From Aliidiomarina indica (GTDB taxonomy: Bacteria > Pseudomonadota > Gammaproteobacteria > Enterobacterales > Alteromonadaceae), in assembly GCF_015354615.1 (NCBI RefSeq), contig NZ_JACAVQ010000001.1:496001-560000 (forward strand): a stretch of DNA of 64,000 nucleotides. The letters are read 5' to 3'. Positions 25,476 through 36,034 of this stretch are shown one piece after another; the stretch's first letter is position 1; every line of letters begins with the position of its first letter. The position numbers were made by a program, and so were the translations under genes. The notes under the pieces are model-generated. The model did no database searches and had not been told where the DNA came from. It saw only the letters and a program-made list of their open reading frames with translations.

Positions 25476-27624
25476 GACGCAAATACCAACATACGTGAAC
25501 AGCCCGTTGCTTCTCAAAATCCGGTGGTATCGATTCCCGAGTTTTGTCTTCGGCAACAAAACCAAGCTCTGCTACCGCCGTTTGGTCGAGCTTAAACCCG
25601 CGTTTATTATTGGTGAAAATAATGAGCCCACCCGGGGCTAAAAGCCGCTTCGCTTGGGCCAAGAGTGCCCCATGATCTCGCTGCACATCAAACACTGTAT
25701 CCATGCGCTTTGAATTCGAGAAGGTAGGCGGATCAATGAAAATCACATCCCATTGCTCAGGAACCGCTTTTGCTGCTTCAGTAGCCAACCATTGCATGCA
25801 ATCTGTTTGAATAAATGGGTGCCGAGAAATCGTTAAATGGTTAAGGCGGAAATTGTCCTTGGCCCAGTTTAAATAAGTTTTCGACATATCCACGGTGGTC
25901 ACTTCAGACGCACCACCTAAGCCAGCGTGCACCGACGCGGTGCCTGTATAAGCAAATAAATTTAGTACTCGCTTATCCCGCGATCGTGCTTGAATGTCTT
26001 TTCGCACCCAGCGGTGATCAAGGAAAATCCCTGTGTCCAGATAATCCGTGAGGTTGACGAAAAATTTCGCGTTATACTCTTGAACCTCAATGACAACACT
26101 CTCATCTGACACACGGTTGTATTGCTGCTCTCCCTTTTGCCGCTTCCGTTGCCGCGTATATACTTGAGCCGGGTCGATTGGAAGGCCATCTAAAGCGGCT
26201 TCAATCACCTGCCACCAGCGTTTCTCTGCAACGGCCTCAGGAATTGTACTTGGCGCTGCATATTCTTGAATAACTAATGCGCCATCATAAAAATCGATTG
26301 CGGCATTAAACTCTGGAATATCTGCGTCATACACGCGAAAGCAATTCACGCCTTCATTACGTGCCCATTTTTCTCGCTGTTTCCAATTCTTCTGTAATCG
26401 ATTAGAAAGAGATTCGAGTTCAGGTCGGGCAAACTGTGTTTGCGGTTCGTGCAAATTAATCATGGCTAAAAGCACCGGAATGCCGCCATTATTGAGCTTG
26501 TACTTCTTATCCGTACGTAACCGCATGGCACGAATCATGGTCTCATCTGGCGTGAGAATCGCCGCTCGCCAATTGGGAATGCCCGGTTGCAGCCAGGCAC
26601 CGAGCTTACGATAAAACTGCCACGCCGCAAACGGACTACCTAAGCGCTCACCATAGGGTGGATTACTTACGATCAAACCAGACGCACTCGCTCGATAACG
26701 TTTCATGAGCCAAGGGGAGTTAAAGTCCCCTTCTTCAATCTTAATGAGATCCGTAAGTCCGAGTCCGGCAACGTTTTGCTGAGCTGCCGCAACGACTTCT
26801 GGGTCTACATCAACCCCATGAAACTGAGTATTACAAGCTGTCCGCCCTTTATCAAAGCGGGTTTCGGCTTCTTCCTTAAGACGATTCCAAATCTCAGCAC
26901 GATGTGCCCGCCAGGCGCTAAAACCCCAGCGCGTTCGCCCTAACCCTGGCGCACGATCTGTGGCCATCAATGCTGCTTCTATCAATAGAGTGCCCGAGCC
27001 ACAGGTAGGATCAGCAATGACTGCTGGCCAATTGTCGCTGTCAACAACACTTCCGTTTAAGCCCGCGCGCATAATCATAGCTGCCGCTAACGTTTCTCGT
27101 ATCGGCGCAGCACCCTTCGCTTGTCGATAGCCGCGTTCATGTAAACCTGCCCCTGCCAAATCCAAATAAAGAGTTACTTCGCCTTTGTTCAGATACCCTT
27201 GAATTTGAATATCTGCTTGTTTGGCATCGACGGTAGGACGTTTATCACCGGTACGCCGAAATGCATCGACGATTCCGTCTTTCACGACTTGTGCCGAAAA
27301 TTGGGTGTTTCTTAGTGTTTGGCTCGTGCCGTTGAAACGCACGGAAAAGGTATTACGCTCATTAAAAACATCGTGCCAAGGGTAATCGCTAGAGAGTTTT
27401 TCCAAGCCAAAACGGTCGTGTACTTCTGCAGTTATTAATTTTAATAGAACGCGGCTACCCAAACGAGACCATAAGCATAAGCGGTAGCCCAGTTCGATAT
27501 CACCGCTGCAGGTAACGCCGGAATTAGTCGGCTTAACATCGCCGGCCCCTAAAGACGATAGCTCTTGGGCAAGGAGTTCTTCTAAGCCGAGGGCGCATGG
27601 AACAAAAAATTGATATGACTGCAT
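25468..27624 (-). CDS. rlmL: bifunctional 23S rRNA methyltransferase RlmKL
   Basis: RlmKL methylates 23S rRNA at G2445 (N2, RlmL half) and G2069 (N7, RlmK half). The 718-residue fusion has an N-terminal THUMP domain (about 60-170), a first Rossmann methyltransferase with ADPTCGSGTLLIEA and the catalytic NPPYGERLG motif (about 190-385), and a second methyltransferase with NLFAYTGTASVHA and DPPTFSNSK (about 540-700). Length matches E. coli (702). It starts the rlmKL-grx-uup-DUF3466 operon. The 235-base gap upstream to the divergent tRNA carries that tRNA's promoter. Confidence 0.96.
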   Translation of the reverse strand: MQSYQFFVPCALGLEELLAQELSSLGAGDVKPTNSGVTCSGDIELGYRLCLWSRLGSRVLLKLITAEVHDRFGLEKLSSDYPWHDVFNERNTFSVRFNGTSQTLRNTQFSAQVVKDGIVDAFRRTGDKRPTVDAKQADIQIQGYLNKGEVTLYLDLAGAGLHERGYRQAKGAAPIRETLAAAMIMRAGLNGSVVDSDNWPAVIADPTCGSGTLLIEAALMATDRAPGLGRTRWGFSAWRAHRAEIWNRLKEEAETRFDKGRTACNTQFHGVDVDPEVVAAAQQNVAGLGLTDLIKIEEGDFNSPWLMKRYRASASGLIVSNPPYGERLGSPFAAWQFYRKLGAWLQPGIPNWRAAILTPDETMIRAMRLRTDKKYKLNNGGIPVLLAMINLHEPQTQFARPELESLSNRLQKNWKQREKWARNEGVNCFRVYDADIPEFNAAIDFYDGALVIQEYAAPSTIPEAVAEKRWWQVIEAALDGLPIDPAQVYTRQRKRQKGEQQYNRVSDESVVIEVQEYNAKFFVNLTDYLDTGIFLDHRWVRKDIQARSRDKRVLNLFAYTGTASVHAGLGGASEVTTVDMSKTYLNWAKDNFRLNHLTISRHPFIQTDCMQWLATEAAKAVPEQWDVIFIDPPTFSNSKRMDTVFDVQRDHGALLAQAKRLLAPGGLIIFTNNKRGFKLDQTAVAELGFVAEDKTRESIPPDFEKQRAVHVCWYLRHA

Positions 27625-27816
27625 GAATATAACTATTCCAGAGATTTTCGTGTGTGAAGCATAGAATTCCGTAATTTCCCCTAGTATATCTTATGCAGCG
27701 GGCCCCTGTCTTACTTCCTTTCTTTAATCTATAGGCCACAAAACCAACGAATTGTATCATTTTTAAGCGGTTGACATGATTCTGGCCATAAAACATCGAA
27801 AAGTAGATGTTTAGCC

Positions 27817-27844
27817 TTGCAAAAAGGATGGGTGCTGTTATGAT
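27817..27844 (+). promoter_or_regulatory. promoter of the initiator tRNA gene
   Basis: TTGCAA (27817-27822) and TATGAT (27839-27844) are 16 bases apart. The GC-rich discriminator ACGCCCC follows, which is typical of stringently controlled stable-RNA promoters. The tRNA starts 15 bases after the -10. An upstream TTGACA at 27771 has no matching -10. Confidence 0.7.
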
Positions 27845-27859
27845 ACGCCCCACATCGGA

Positions 27860-27941
<82 letters not shown>

Positions 27942-28026
27942 CGATGCTATTCTGGGTGTCCTACCCCATTTATTGAAAAAAATCCCACTTGTTTCTATAG
28001 TTAGGCTATCACAATCACAATAACGA

Positions 28027-29466
28027 GTGTGTTTCGTGCAGTTTACCGATCTCCTTGTCTTACTTTACTGGCTTCTGATTGCTTCGGTATTTATTCGAAT
28101 TATCTTTAAACGGCGTCCTGTGAGCGCGTCGCTCGCGTGGGTTTTGATCATCATTATCATTCCCTTTATCGGCGCTCTGATTTATCTCTTTTTTGGAGAG
28201 GTTCAATTAGGAAAACGCAGAGTTCGGCGAGCAGAGGCCATGCACAAGCCGTTTACCGATAATTTCCTCTCCCATTTACATGATCATAAACCCAAAGTCC
28301 CAGAAAACGTCGCTGCGGGCGCCATCTATAATTTGATGAAACGCCGTGATGGCATTGGCGCCTTTGGCTATGACAACCTAAATGTTCTCAGTGATCCCGA
28401 CAAAATTTTTGATGCCTGGATTGAGGATATCAATCGTGCGCAGAAAAATATTCGCATGGAATTTTACATCTGGCACCCTTATGGACGTGTGTCTGAAGTG
28501 ACGCAAGCCCTCATCAAAGCAGCAGAACGCGGTGTGATTGTCGAAGTGCTTATTGACCATGCTGGTAGCTGGCGCTTCTTTCTCTGGAATAAAGATCTTA
28601 AGTTAATGCGCAATGCAGGTATTCGCTTCCTATCAGCACTACCGGTAAACCTATTTCGTAACTTATTTCGGCGCGCCGATTTACGCTTGCATCGGAAGAT
28701 GCTGCTCATAGACCATTCCATCTGTTACAGCGGTTCTATGAATATGGCAGACCCCCGTTACTTTAACCAAGGTCGGCGCTTTGGCCCGTGGATCGATATG
28801 GTCATTCGTTTCGATGGAGCTGCGGCTTTTGGTGTTTCTAAGGTATTTTCATGGGATTGGGAATTAGAAACCGGCGAACGCAATTTCCCGGAACTCGATA
28901 ATCCGCTTCCCCATAGTAAGCAGTGGCTTTCTATTATTCCATCGGGTCCAGGGATTCACGTTGATGTGGTGCATCAGCTGATGCTGTCGTTAATCCACCG
29001 GGCAGATGAAAGCCTCATTATTGCCACACCCTACTTTGTGCCGAGCGAAGCCATCTATGAAGCCTTAGTACACGCAGGTAAACGCGGCGTTTCCGTTTGC
29101 CTGCTGTTACCTGCGGTTAGTGATTCGCGCATCGCTGCGTTTGCAAGCCGTTCCTATTATGAAAATCTCCTAGCCGCTGGTGTCGAAATCCGACTATTCG
29201 AGAAGGGATTACTCCATAGCAAAGCCATGGTAGTTGACGGTGAGTTAGCAATCGTCGGAAGTATGAATTTAGATATGCGTAGCCTGCAACTCAATTTTGA
29301 GCTGAGTTTTGCGCTGTATAACGAGGATAGTTGTAAGCAAGTGTGCGAATTATTGCACAGCTATAGAAATCAAAGTAAGGCCATCGAATATAAAGACTGG
29401 AAGGCGCGCTCTCGATTACATCGCGTCGCAGAACGCTTTATGTATTTCTTAAGCCCACTGCTTTGA
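28027..29466 (+). CDS. cls: cardiolipin synthase
   Basis: This membrane enzyme of the phospholipase D superfamily makes cardiolipin from phosphatidylglycerol. The 479-residue protein has two N-terminal membrane helices (about 5-27 and 36-57) and two HKD motifs: His222-Lys224-Asp229 in LHRKMLLIDH and His397-Lys399-Asp404 in LHSKAMVVDG, each followed by GSMN. The start is GTG at 28027 or, equally possible, GTG at 28036; no ATG is available. Its end overlaps the convergent zapC by 18 bases. The double-helix anchor resembles ClsA rather than ClsB or ClsC. Confidence 0.93.
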   Translation: MCFVQFTDLLVLLYWLLIASVFIRIIFKRRPVSASLAWVLIIIIIPFIGALIYLFFGEVQLGKRRVRRAEAMHKPFTDNFLSHLHDHKPKVPENVAAGAIYNLMKRRDGIGAFGYDNLNVLSDPDKIFDAWIEDINRAQKNIRMEFYIWHPYGRVSEVTQALIKAAERGVIVEVLIDHAGSWRFFLWNKDLKLMRNAGIRFLSALPVNLFRNLFRRADLRLHRKMLLIDHSICYSGSMNMADPRYFNQGRRFGPWIDMVIRFDGAAAFGVSKVFSWDWELETGERNFPELDNPLPHSKQWLSIIPSGPGIHVDVVHQLMLSLIHRADESLIIATPYFVPSEAIYEALVHAGKRGVSVCLLLPAVSDSRIAAFASRSYYENLLAAGVEIRLFEKGLLHSKAMVVDGELAIVGSMNLDMRSLQLNFELSFALYNEDSCKQVCELLHSYRNQSKAIEYKDWKARSRLHRVAERFMYFLSPLL

Positions 29467-29994
29467 GTGGCCACCCATACGTGGCATGGGATGACGCAAC
29501 GATTCTTGCAGTCGGTCATTCAGCACCCGGGTTACTTCAAAGCGTCGCATGGTTTTAAACCCACCTAACTCAAATGTCTCATCGACCAGCATACATAATG
29601 AGCAGCGTTCGTCTTGTTCAACCACAAGAAAGTCAGCCTGGGACGGGCCTGAAATTAATGAACAAAACAAATGGGTTTGTGGCCACGGCTTCTCCTCAGA
29701 GAAAGGACCAAATTGGAAATACCAACTCTGTGGCAACATGATTTTGCCAAATCGAACCAAGGCGGTCGCGTGCAAGGCAATATCAAACTGCTCCGTAGCA
29801 GATAGCGCACTATGTTCGTCAAGGTAATCGGCAAAGCGTTGAAAGGCACCGGCATCGTCCATCGAAAAAGAGACCGAATCTGGCAGACGATCACGTAAAA
29901 AGCTCCGCTTAAACTCGAGCGGACGCGTGAGCTTCTTATCTAATTCTATAACAAGCGTTTGTGAATCCTGCAAACGCCATTGCCAATGTTGCAT
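29449..29994 (-). CDS. zapC: cell division protein ZapC
   Basis: ZapC is a cytoplasmic FtsZ-binding protein that promotes lateral bundling of protofilaments. The product has 181 residues from the ATG at 29994 (MQHWQWRLQD), the same length as the E. coli protein. Recognisable positions include LPQSWYFQFG, the FLVVEQDERCSLCMLVDE stretch and a final VLNDRL. It follows pyrD, as in E. coli pyrD-zapC, with a 54-base gap. The last 18 bases overlap the 3' end of cls on the other strand. Sequence conservation is moderate, so synteny adds weight. Confidence 0.85.
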   Translation of the reverse strand: MQHWQWRLQDSQTLVIELDKKLTRPLEFKRSFLRDRLPDSVSFSMDDAGAFQRFADYLDEHSALSATEQFDIALHATALVRFGKIMLPQSWYFQFGPFSEEKPWPQTHLFCSLISGPSQADFLVVEQDERCSLCMLVDETFELGGFKTMRRFEVTRVLNDRLQESLRHPMPRMGGHSKQWA

Positions 29995-30048
29995 CGAAAT
30001 TTTCCCTATATACTCGATCGAGGCCACGATACGCTTTTTTTAATAAGA

Positions 30049-31062
30049 TTACAAGTTTTCAACAATCTCCCGAATCAGCTCAGGGCCTTTATATATAAAG
30101 CCTGTGTACACTTGTACTAAACTTGCCCCGGCATCGATTTTGGCTTTCGCATCATCACCGCTCATAATCCCACCAACGCCAATAATCGGAACTGAATCCG
30201 GCAAAGCCGCACGTAGCCAGCGAATCACCTGCGTTGAGGCTTCACTTACCGGGGCACCACTTAATCCACCTGCTTCGTGCTCATGAGTATGCCCACGTAC
30301 CGCCGTTCGTTCCGTGGTTGTATTGGTCGCGATAACCCCATCTATGCCATGTGTAATAATGCCCTGAGCGAAACGTTCGGTTTCCGATTGATCCATATCA
30401 GGGGCAATTTTCACCAGCAGCGGAACGTACTTGCCGTGTTGCGTTGCCAACTCTTGTTGCTTTTTCTTTAGGGCGGCTAACAAACCGTTGAGAACGTCGC
30501 CATGCTGAAAAGCCCGCAAACCCGGCGTATTAGGCGATGAAATATTCACAGCAATATAACTTGCCACCGAATAGACACGTTCCATGCAGTACAAATAGTC
30601 GGCACTACCCTGCTCTTCTGGTGTGTCTTTGTTCTTGCCAATATTAACGCCAAGAATGCCACGATAATTTGAAGCCTTAATCCGCGCCACGAGCGCTTCA
30701 ACACCCTGGTTGTTAAAGCCCATGCGGTTAATCAATGCCTGATGCTCCGGCAAACGAAACATGCGCGGTTTAGGATTGCCCGGCTGAGGTTTAGGCGTAA
30801 TGGTTCCCACCTCGATAAATCCAAAACCCATCGCCGCAAAAGCATCAATACAGCGTGCGTCTTTATCTAAGCCGGCAGCTAGGCCCACCGGATTTGGAAA
30901 CTGAAGGCCGAGCACCTGTACCGGCTTGTCGGCGATTTTTTGTTGCAACAAACAGCGCATGGGATTTTTTCCCATGCGCTCTAGTTGATTCAACGTGAAA
31001 TCGTGCGACCACTCAGGATCGCCCTTAAACAACGCAGAGCGAATCAGCGGATACACATTCAT
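30049..31062 (-). CDS. pyrD: dihydroorotate dehydrogenase (quinone) PyrD
   Basis: PyrD oxidises dihydroorotate to orotate in pyrimidine synthesis and passes electrons to quinone at the inner membrane. The 337-residue class 2 enzyme has an N-terminal amphipathic helix region (1-40) for membrane contact, an FMN-binding barrel with [10 protein letters not shown] (60-69), the catalytic Ser in [11 protein letters not shown] (about 175), NTTTER and the phosphate-binding GVGGIMSG near the C-terminus. The ATG overlaps the NAD-glutamate dehydrogenase stop by one base (TAATG), so it depends on that upstream gene's transcript. Confidence 0.97.
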   Translation of the reverse strand: MNVYPLIRSALFKGDPEWSHDFTLNQLERMGKNPMRCLLQQKIADKPVQVLGLQFPNPVGLAAGLDKDARCIDAFAAMGFGFIEVGTITPKPQPGNPKPRMFRLPEHQALINRMGFNNQGVEALVARIKASNYRGILGVNIGKNKDTPEEQGSADYLYCMERVYSVASYIAVNISSPNTPGLRAFQHGDVLNGLLAALKKKQQELATQHGKYVPLLVKIAPDMDQSETERFAQGIITHGIDGVIATNTTTERTAVRGHTHEHEAGGLSGAPVSEASTQVIRWLRAALPDSVPIIGVGGIMSGDDAKAKIDAGASLVQVYTGFIYKGPELIREIVENL

Positions 31063-34000
31063 TAGTGATTATTTCCGCTTTTTTGTCCCAGTAGCGTGAG
31101 CTCGCGTAAAGCAACTGAGAATTTCGCAAACTCATGGCTCTTCGTGGTTTTGAAGTCTGCCAGGGTTTGCTTCCAGCGCTCAACATAGGCTTTATTGTCT
31201 TCCATCCAGCGGTTTAGCATATCTTCAGCGGATTTATCCTCACCGGCATATTTTAATACGGTTAGGGTTAACAGCCGTTGCTGCCAATCAAGCTCTTCCC
31301 GGAAAGCTGCACGGGCAAGGGCTTGCCAATGATTGGCTACAGGTTGCCGGTTCACTTGGTCGAGGAACCAGTGAATGCTTAATTCTGCACCCAAGCGGAA
31401 GTAAGTCTCAGAAACTACAGAAATCTTCTGCTTCGTCAACGCGGCAACTTCAGCAATATCCATGGCTGAGAACACGGTGCTCAAAATACCAATTTGATGC
31501 GCCAGATCTTTAGGAACGCCCTGCTCAACCAGTTTTTCAATCTGACCACTAATCGCAGTTTTTTCAGCGTCGCTCAGATAGTTCAGAACATTTTTACGCA
31601 GGTCGTTAAACGACTTCGAGTAAAAATCGATATGTTCTTGGATACTGCTAAACTCTGGATTCTTATGACGTAAGAACCAGCGCGTGGCGCGGCGAACCAT
31701 ACGGCGCACCTGGAACAACATGTGATTTTGCGTATCGGCCGAGATCTTATTATTAAGTTTCTCCACCTGTTGCCAAATTGAACGGCTACCGAACACTTCA
31801 CGGGAAGTTATATAGGCTGCCGCAATTTCTGCCACAGTCGCCCCGGTCGCTTCTTGCTTGCGGTACACGAAGTTCGGGCCCATATCATTGACAATATTAT
31901 TGGCCAACTTGGTCGCAATAATCTCGCCTTTCAATGGATGATCGTTCATGTCTTCTTTAAACTGCTCCTGAAGCTCGCGTGGGAAAGCTGCGACCAGTTC
32001 GCGCTGATGGAATGGGTCTTGCGTGATCTCATCACACACCAGCTCTTCTTTCAGAACCATTTTGCCGTAGGCGTTCAATACAGCAAGTTCAGGACGCGTT
32101 AAACCTTTCCCAGCGGCAGTACGCTCAGCCAATTCATCATCATCTGGCAAGAACTCCAGAGCCCGATCGAGCAGGCCTTCTTTCTCTAAATGATGAATAA
32201 AACGTTGCATTTCCTTAATCTGGTCAACACCGCGCAATAAGGTCACAGAGATTGATTGGGTCTGGCGATTACAGTCATGTAATACGATTTCAGACACCTG
32301 GTCAGTCATCTCAAAGAGTAACTGGTCCCGTTGTGTTTTCGTCAATTTACCTTGGCTTACCAAGCCATTGAGAAGGATTTTGATGTTCACTTCATTATCT
32401 GAACAATCTACCCCACCCACGTTATCGATAAAGTCGGTGTTAATGCGGCCACCACGCATGGCATATTCAATTCGACCCAGTTGCGTGCAACCGAGGTTAC
32501 CGCCCTCACCGACCACTTTCGCCCGCAATTCCTTGCCGTTCACGCGCAGGGCATCGTTTGCACGATCGCCTACATCCGCGTCGGTTTCCTTGCTACCTTT
32601 CACATAGGTTCCGATACCGCCATTCCATAATAAATCAACTTCTGCGGTAAGCAGTGACTTGATCAACTCCGTCGGCGTCATGCTGCGCTTTTGCGTACCA
32701 AGCAAACGCTTCATTTGCGTGGTCAGCTCAATTGATTTCGCGCTGCGCAAGAAAATCCCGCCGCCCTCGCTAATCAAGCTCCGATCGTAATCGTCCCAGC
32801 TTGAGCGCGGCATATTGAATAAACGCTCACGTTCTTTAAACGACTTGGCTGGATTTGGCTCTGGATCGATAAAGATATGCATGTGGTTAAAGGCGGCCAC
32901 TAATTTGGTGTGTTTCGACAGTAACATACCGTTACCGAACACATCCCCACCCATGTCACCAATGCCCACGCAGGTAAAATCCGTGGTTTGACAATCGATG
33001 CCCATTTCCCGGAAGTGGCGTTTAACCGATTCCCAACCGCCACGCGCAGTAATTCCCATTTTCTTGTGGTCGTAGCCCACGGAGCCACCAGACGCAAATG
33101 CATCGCCAAGCCAATGTTTGTATTCCGCTGATATGCCATTGGCAATATCCGAGAAAGTTGCTGTCCCTTTATCGGCAGCAACTACTAAATACGGGTCGTC
33201 GTCATCATGACGTACCACGTTCTCTGGATAAACAATCTCGCCATCAATGATATTATCGGTAATATCAAGAAGCGCACGAATAAAGGTGCGATAGCAGGCT
33301 TTCCCTTCCTCGAACATGGCATCACGTTCTTCCGGGAGTTGCTTACAAACAAAGCCACCTTTCGCGCCCACAGGAACGATAACAGTGTTTTTTACCTGCT
33401 GTGCTTTTACCAAACCCAGAACTTCGGTCCGGAAATCTTCACGGCGATCAGACCAACGTAAACCACCACGGGCGACCTTACCACCACGCAGATGGACCCC
33501 TTCAACGCGCGGTGAATATACGAATATTTCGTATTTCGGCAGCGGCAATGGCATTTCCGAGATCAGTTCCGGCAAAAACTTCACCGATACATAAGGCTTT
33601 TCTTTACCTTCGGCATCTGTTTGGAAGAAGTTGGTGCGAAGTGCCGCTTGGATAAGATCCAAATAGCGACAAATGATTCGGTCGTCATCAAGGCTGGCAA
33701 CATTCTCCAATTCGCCTTGAATACGCTGCACCAAGGTATCCAATTTCTTTGCCGTTAACTTCGTGCCTGGCTCAAAGCGCAAGTAGAACAACTTCACAAG
33801 CAGCTTGGCAATCTTGGGATAGCGGGTAAAGGTACTTTCGATATAGCTTTGGCTAAAGGTCACGCCAATTTGTCGCATGTATTTTGCAAACATACGCAAA
33901 ATCACAACATGGCGGCCTTCCATACCGGCACCCAGAATTAAGCGGTTAAAGCCATCATCTTCGTAATCACCGGTCCACACTTTGGCAAAGGCATTCTGGA

Positions 34001-35906
34001 AATTGTCGCGGCTATTCTCTAAATCGAGTTTGCCGGCGGTATGCAACATAAAGAAATCAAGAACCCAATAGACATGACCGTCGTTGGTTTTAATTTGATA
34101 AGGCGATTCGTTAATGACGCGCAGACCAAAGTTTTCCAGCATCGGCAATACATCAGACAAATGGATCGGTTCATCGCGATGGAATAGCTTAAGCTTCACG
34201 CGGTTCGAATCGTCTTGCACTTCTTGTGCGCGATAAAACAACATGCCGAGACGATGATCATCGTCGAGCGCTTCTAGCTGCTCAATATCGGCAATGGCAA
34301 CGGACGGCAGGATATCTTCTTTATACGCTCTAGAGAAACCGTCTGAATAGCGGCGGACTAACTCACGGGCCCGCGCTTCACCTTTACCGGTAATGAGCAA
34401 CCGCTCGAGGTTATCTTCCCAAGTGCGCGATGCTTCTGTGAGGTTTTCTTCAAGTTCTTTCACATTAATTTCCTGTCCGCTATCTTCTACACGCACGGTA
34501 TATTGCGTCCGCGCGAGTACCGATTCTGAAAAATACGTGGTAAAGTCAACATCCTCGGCCCCACCAAGCGTACGTGCGAGGATTTGCTGTGTTTTCATCC
34601 GCAATAAGGTGTTGTAGCGCTCTTTTGGAACATACACCATGGCGGTAATAAATCGTCCAAAGATATCCCGACGTAAGAATACCCGAGTAATATCCCGTTC
34701 TTGAATCTGTAACACCCCCAGCGCAGTGGTGAGCAAATCGTCGACATTCGACTGAACGATTTCGTCGCGTGGGTAGGTTTGCATGATATTCAACAGCGCT
34801 TTACTTGCGTGAGTTCCCCGCGCGTGACGGCTATTCTTCAATACCGCCGATACTTTATCGCTGACTAATGGAATGTCCATCACGCTGTCATTGTAGAAAC
34901 TTGCCGCGTACAAACCGATGAATCGATCTTCACCAATAACTCGGCCTTTCTTGTCAAAGCGTTTAATACCAATGTAATCATTGTAAGCAGGACGATGAAC
35001 CCGTGATTTCGCATTGGTTTTGGTGAGCAACAACAGTTCGTTGTTGGCAAGTGCCGTTGTCCGGGCGAGCTTGGTCATTTCCGATAAGCGACGCCCTTGC
35101 TTGCTCTCTGATGCTCGTAACAAGCCCAAGCTGCTTCCTTGATCTTGGGTCAGTTCGTAATCGCCTTCTACTGGTGTAAGGGTATAGCTGCGATATCCCA
35201 TCAAAGTGAAGTTGTCGTTCGCAAGCCAACCTAAAAAGCGTTTTGCTTGTTCTAACTGCTCGTCACTCCCTGGAAAATTGCGTTTTTCCAGGGAGGCAAC
35301 GATATCCTCTAAACGTTGACGCATTGGCTGCCAATCGCCTACCGCGAGAGATACTTCCTCCATAACCGAGGTAAGTTCTTTCTTTAACGTTTTTAATTCT
35401 TCCGAGGTGTTCTGGCGATCAACTTCGATAAGGAACACCGTATCTGTTTGCGCTTTCGCATCAACTTCCCCGGCCGGCAGGATCTCACGCACGCTACCGT
35501 CACTGTTCCGACGATGAACCAGCGGTGCATGTAACAGCAGTTGCGAGTTAATACCCAACCGGTTTAACGCCATGCGCACCGAATCCACCATAAACGGCAT
35601 ATCGGTTTGAATAATTTCAATAATGGTATGTGGCGATTCCCAGCCGTATTTCGCGACTTCTGGGTTATATACCTTGATGGTGGCCTTACTATTGGACTCA
35701 TACTTACTAAAACTATGCCAAAGCCCAACTATAGCCCCGTAAATATTACTATGATCACGACCCGCGAAATCATCGCGGGACACGTTTCGATACAAACGAT
35801 GAGCAAATTCATCAACCAACTGCGCGATCTCAGACGGCAATTTCTGACGGATCGTTTCAGAAACTTTCTCGAGAATCACTGGAGGTTGACTATTGACCGA
35901 TGCCAT
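31062..35906 (-). CDS. gdhB: large NAD-specific glutamate dehydrogenase
   Basis: This enzyme deaminates glutamate to 2-oxoglutarate with NAD+. The 1614-residue protein is the large bacterial NAD-GDH (~180 kDa type). It has a long N-terminal regulatory region with ACT-like parts (about 1-480), a helical middle segment, and a catalytic domain (about 700-1200) with the glutamate-binding lysine region [12 protein letters not shown] and the Rossmann NAD domain ([17 protein letters not shown]). A C-terminal helical region follows. Length and motif order match Pseudomonas and Shewanella homologues. It is the first gene of a pair with pyrD. The 128 bases upstream to pepN hold no clear promoter that I can identify. 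Confidence 0.95.
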   Translation of the reverse strand: MASVNSQPPVILEKVSETIRQKLPSEIAQLVDEFAHRLYRNVSRDDFAGRDHSNIYGAIVGLWHSFSKYESNSKATIKVYNPEVAKYGWESPHTIIEIIQTDMPFMVDSVRMALNRLGINSQLLLHAPLVHRRNSDGSVREILPAGEVDAKAQTDTVFLIEVDRQNTSEELKTLKKELTSVMEEVSLAVGDWQPMRQRLEDIVASLEKRNFPGSDEQLEQAKRFLGWLANDNFTLMGYRSYTLTPVEGDYELTQDQGSSLGLLRASESKQGRRLSEMTKLARTTALANNELLLLTKTNAKSRVHRPAYNDYIGIKRFDKKGRVIGEDRFIGLYAASFYNDSVMDIPLVSDKVSAVLKNSRHARGTHASKALLNIMQTYPRDEIVQSNVDDLLTTALGVLQIQERDITRVFLRRDIFGRFITAMVYVPKERYNTLLRMKTQQILARTLGGAEDVDFTTYFSESVLARTQYTVRVEDSGQEINVKELEENLTEASRTWEDNLERLLITGKGEARARELVRRYSDGFSRAYKEDILPSVAIADIEQLEALDDDHRLGMLFYRAQEVQDDSNRVKLKLFHRDEPIHLSDVLPMLENFGLRVINESPYQIKTNDGHVYWVLDFFMLHTAGKLDLENSRDNFQNAFAKVWTGDYEDDGFNRLILGAGMEGRHVVILRMFAKYMRQIGVTFSQSYIESTFTRYPKIAKLLVKLFYLRFEPGTKLTAKKLDTLVQRIQGELENVASLDDDRIICRYLDLIQAALRTNFFQTDAEGKEKPYVSVKFLPELISEMPLPLPKYEIFVYSPRVEGVHLRGGKVARGGLRWSDRREDFRTEVLGLVKAQQVKNTVIVPVGAKGGFVCKQLPEERDAMFEEGKACYRTFIRALLDITDNIIDGEIVYPENVVRHDDDDPYLVVAADKGTATFSDIANGISAEYKHWLGDAFASGGSVGYDHKKMGITARGGWESVKRHFREMGIDCQTTDFTCVGIGDMGGDVFGNGMLLSKHTKLVAAFNHMHIFIDPEPNPAKSFKERERLFNMPRSSWDDYDRSLISEGGGIFLRSAKSIELTTQMKRLLGTQKRSMTPTELIKSLLTAEVDLLWNGGIGTYVKGSKETDADVGDRANDALRVNGKELRAKVVGEGGNLGCTQLGRIEYAMRGGRINTDFIDNVGGVDCSDNEVNIKILLNGLVSQGKLTKTQRDQLLFEMTDQVSEIVLHDCNRQTQSISVTLLRGVDQIKEMQRFIHHLEKEGLLDRALEFLPDDDELAERTAAGKGLTRPELAVLNAYGKMVLKEELVCDEITQDPFHQRELVAAFPRELQEQFKEDMNDHPLKGEIIATKLANNIVNDMGPNFVYRKQEATGATVAEIAAAYITSREVFGSRSIWQQVEKLNNKISADTQNHMLFQVRRMVRRATRWFLRHKNPEFSSIQEHIDFYSKSFNDLRKNVLNYLSDAEKTAISGQIEKLVEQGVPKDLAHQIGILSTVFSAMDIAEVAALTKQKISVVSETYFRLGAELSIHWFLDQVNRQPVANHWQALARAAFREELDWQQRLLTLTVLKYAGEDKSAEDMLNRWMEDNKAYVERWKQTLADFKTTKSHEFAKFSVALRELTLLGQKSGNNH

Positions 35907-36034
35907 GATGATAGATCCTTGTCTGCAGGCGAAAAAAAGTGGCTCGCCAGCCGCAAAGCGCGGCGGGGTGTAAACCCTCTTATTCTCGGCCTTTACGCTA
36001 GTAAAATCAACGTATTCTGCGCTGGTGCGAGGAG

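Noticed and set aside
27533-27853. Open frame of about 106 codons on the minus strand upstream of rlmKL
   Set aside because: It overlaps the rlmKL 5' end in another frame and the tRNA promoter, has no ribosome site and looks unlike a protein family.
35907-36034. GC-rich inverted repeat (GCCGC..GCGGC) between pepN and the glutamate dehydrogenase gene
   Set aside because: The pairing is short and imperfect and lacks a T run, so it supports neither a terminator nor a named operator.
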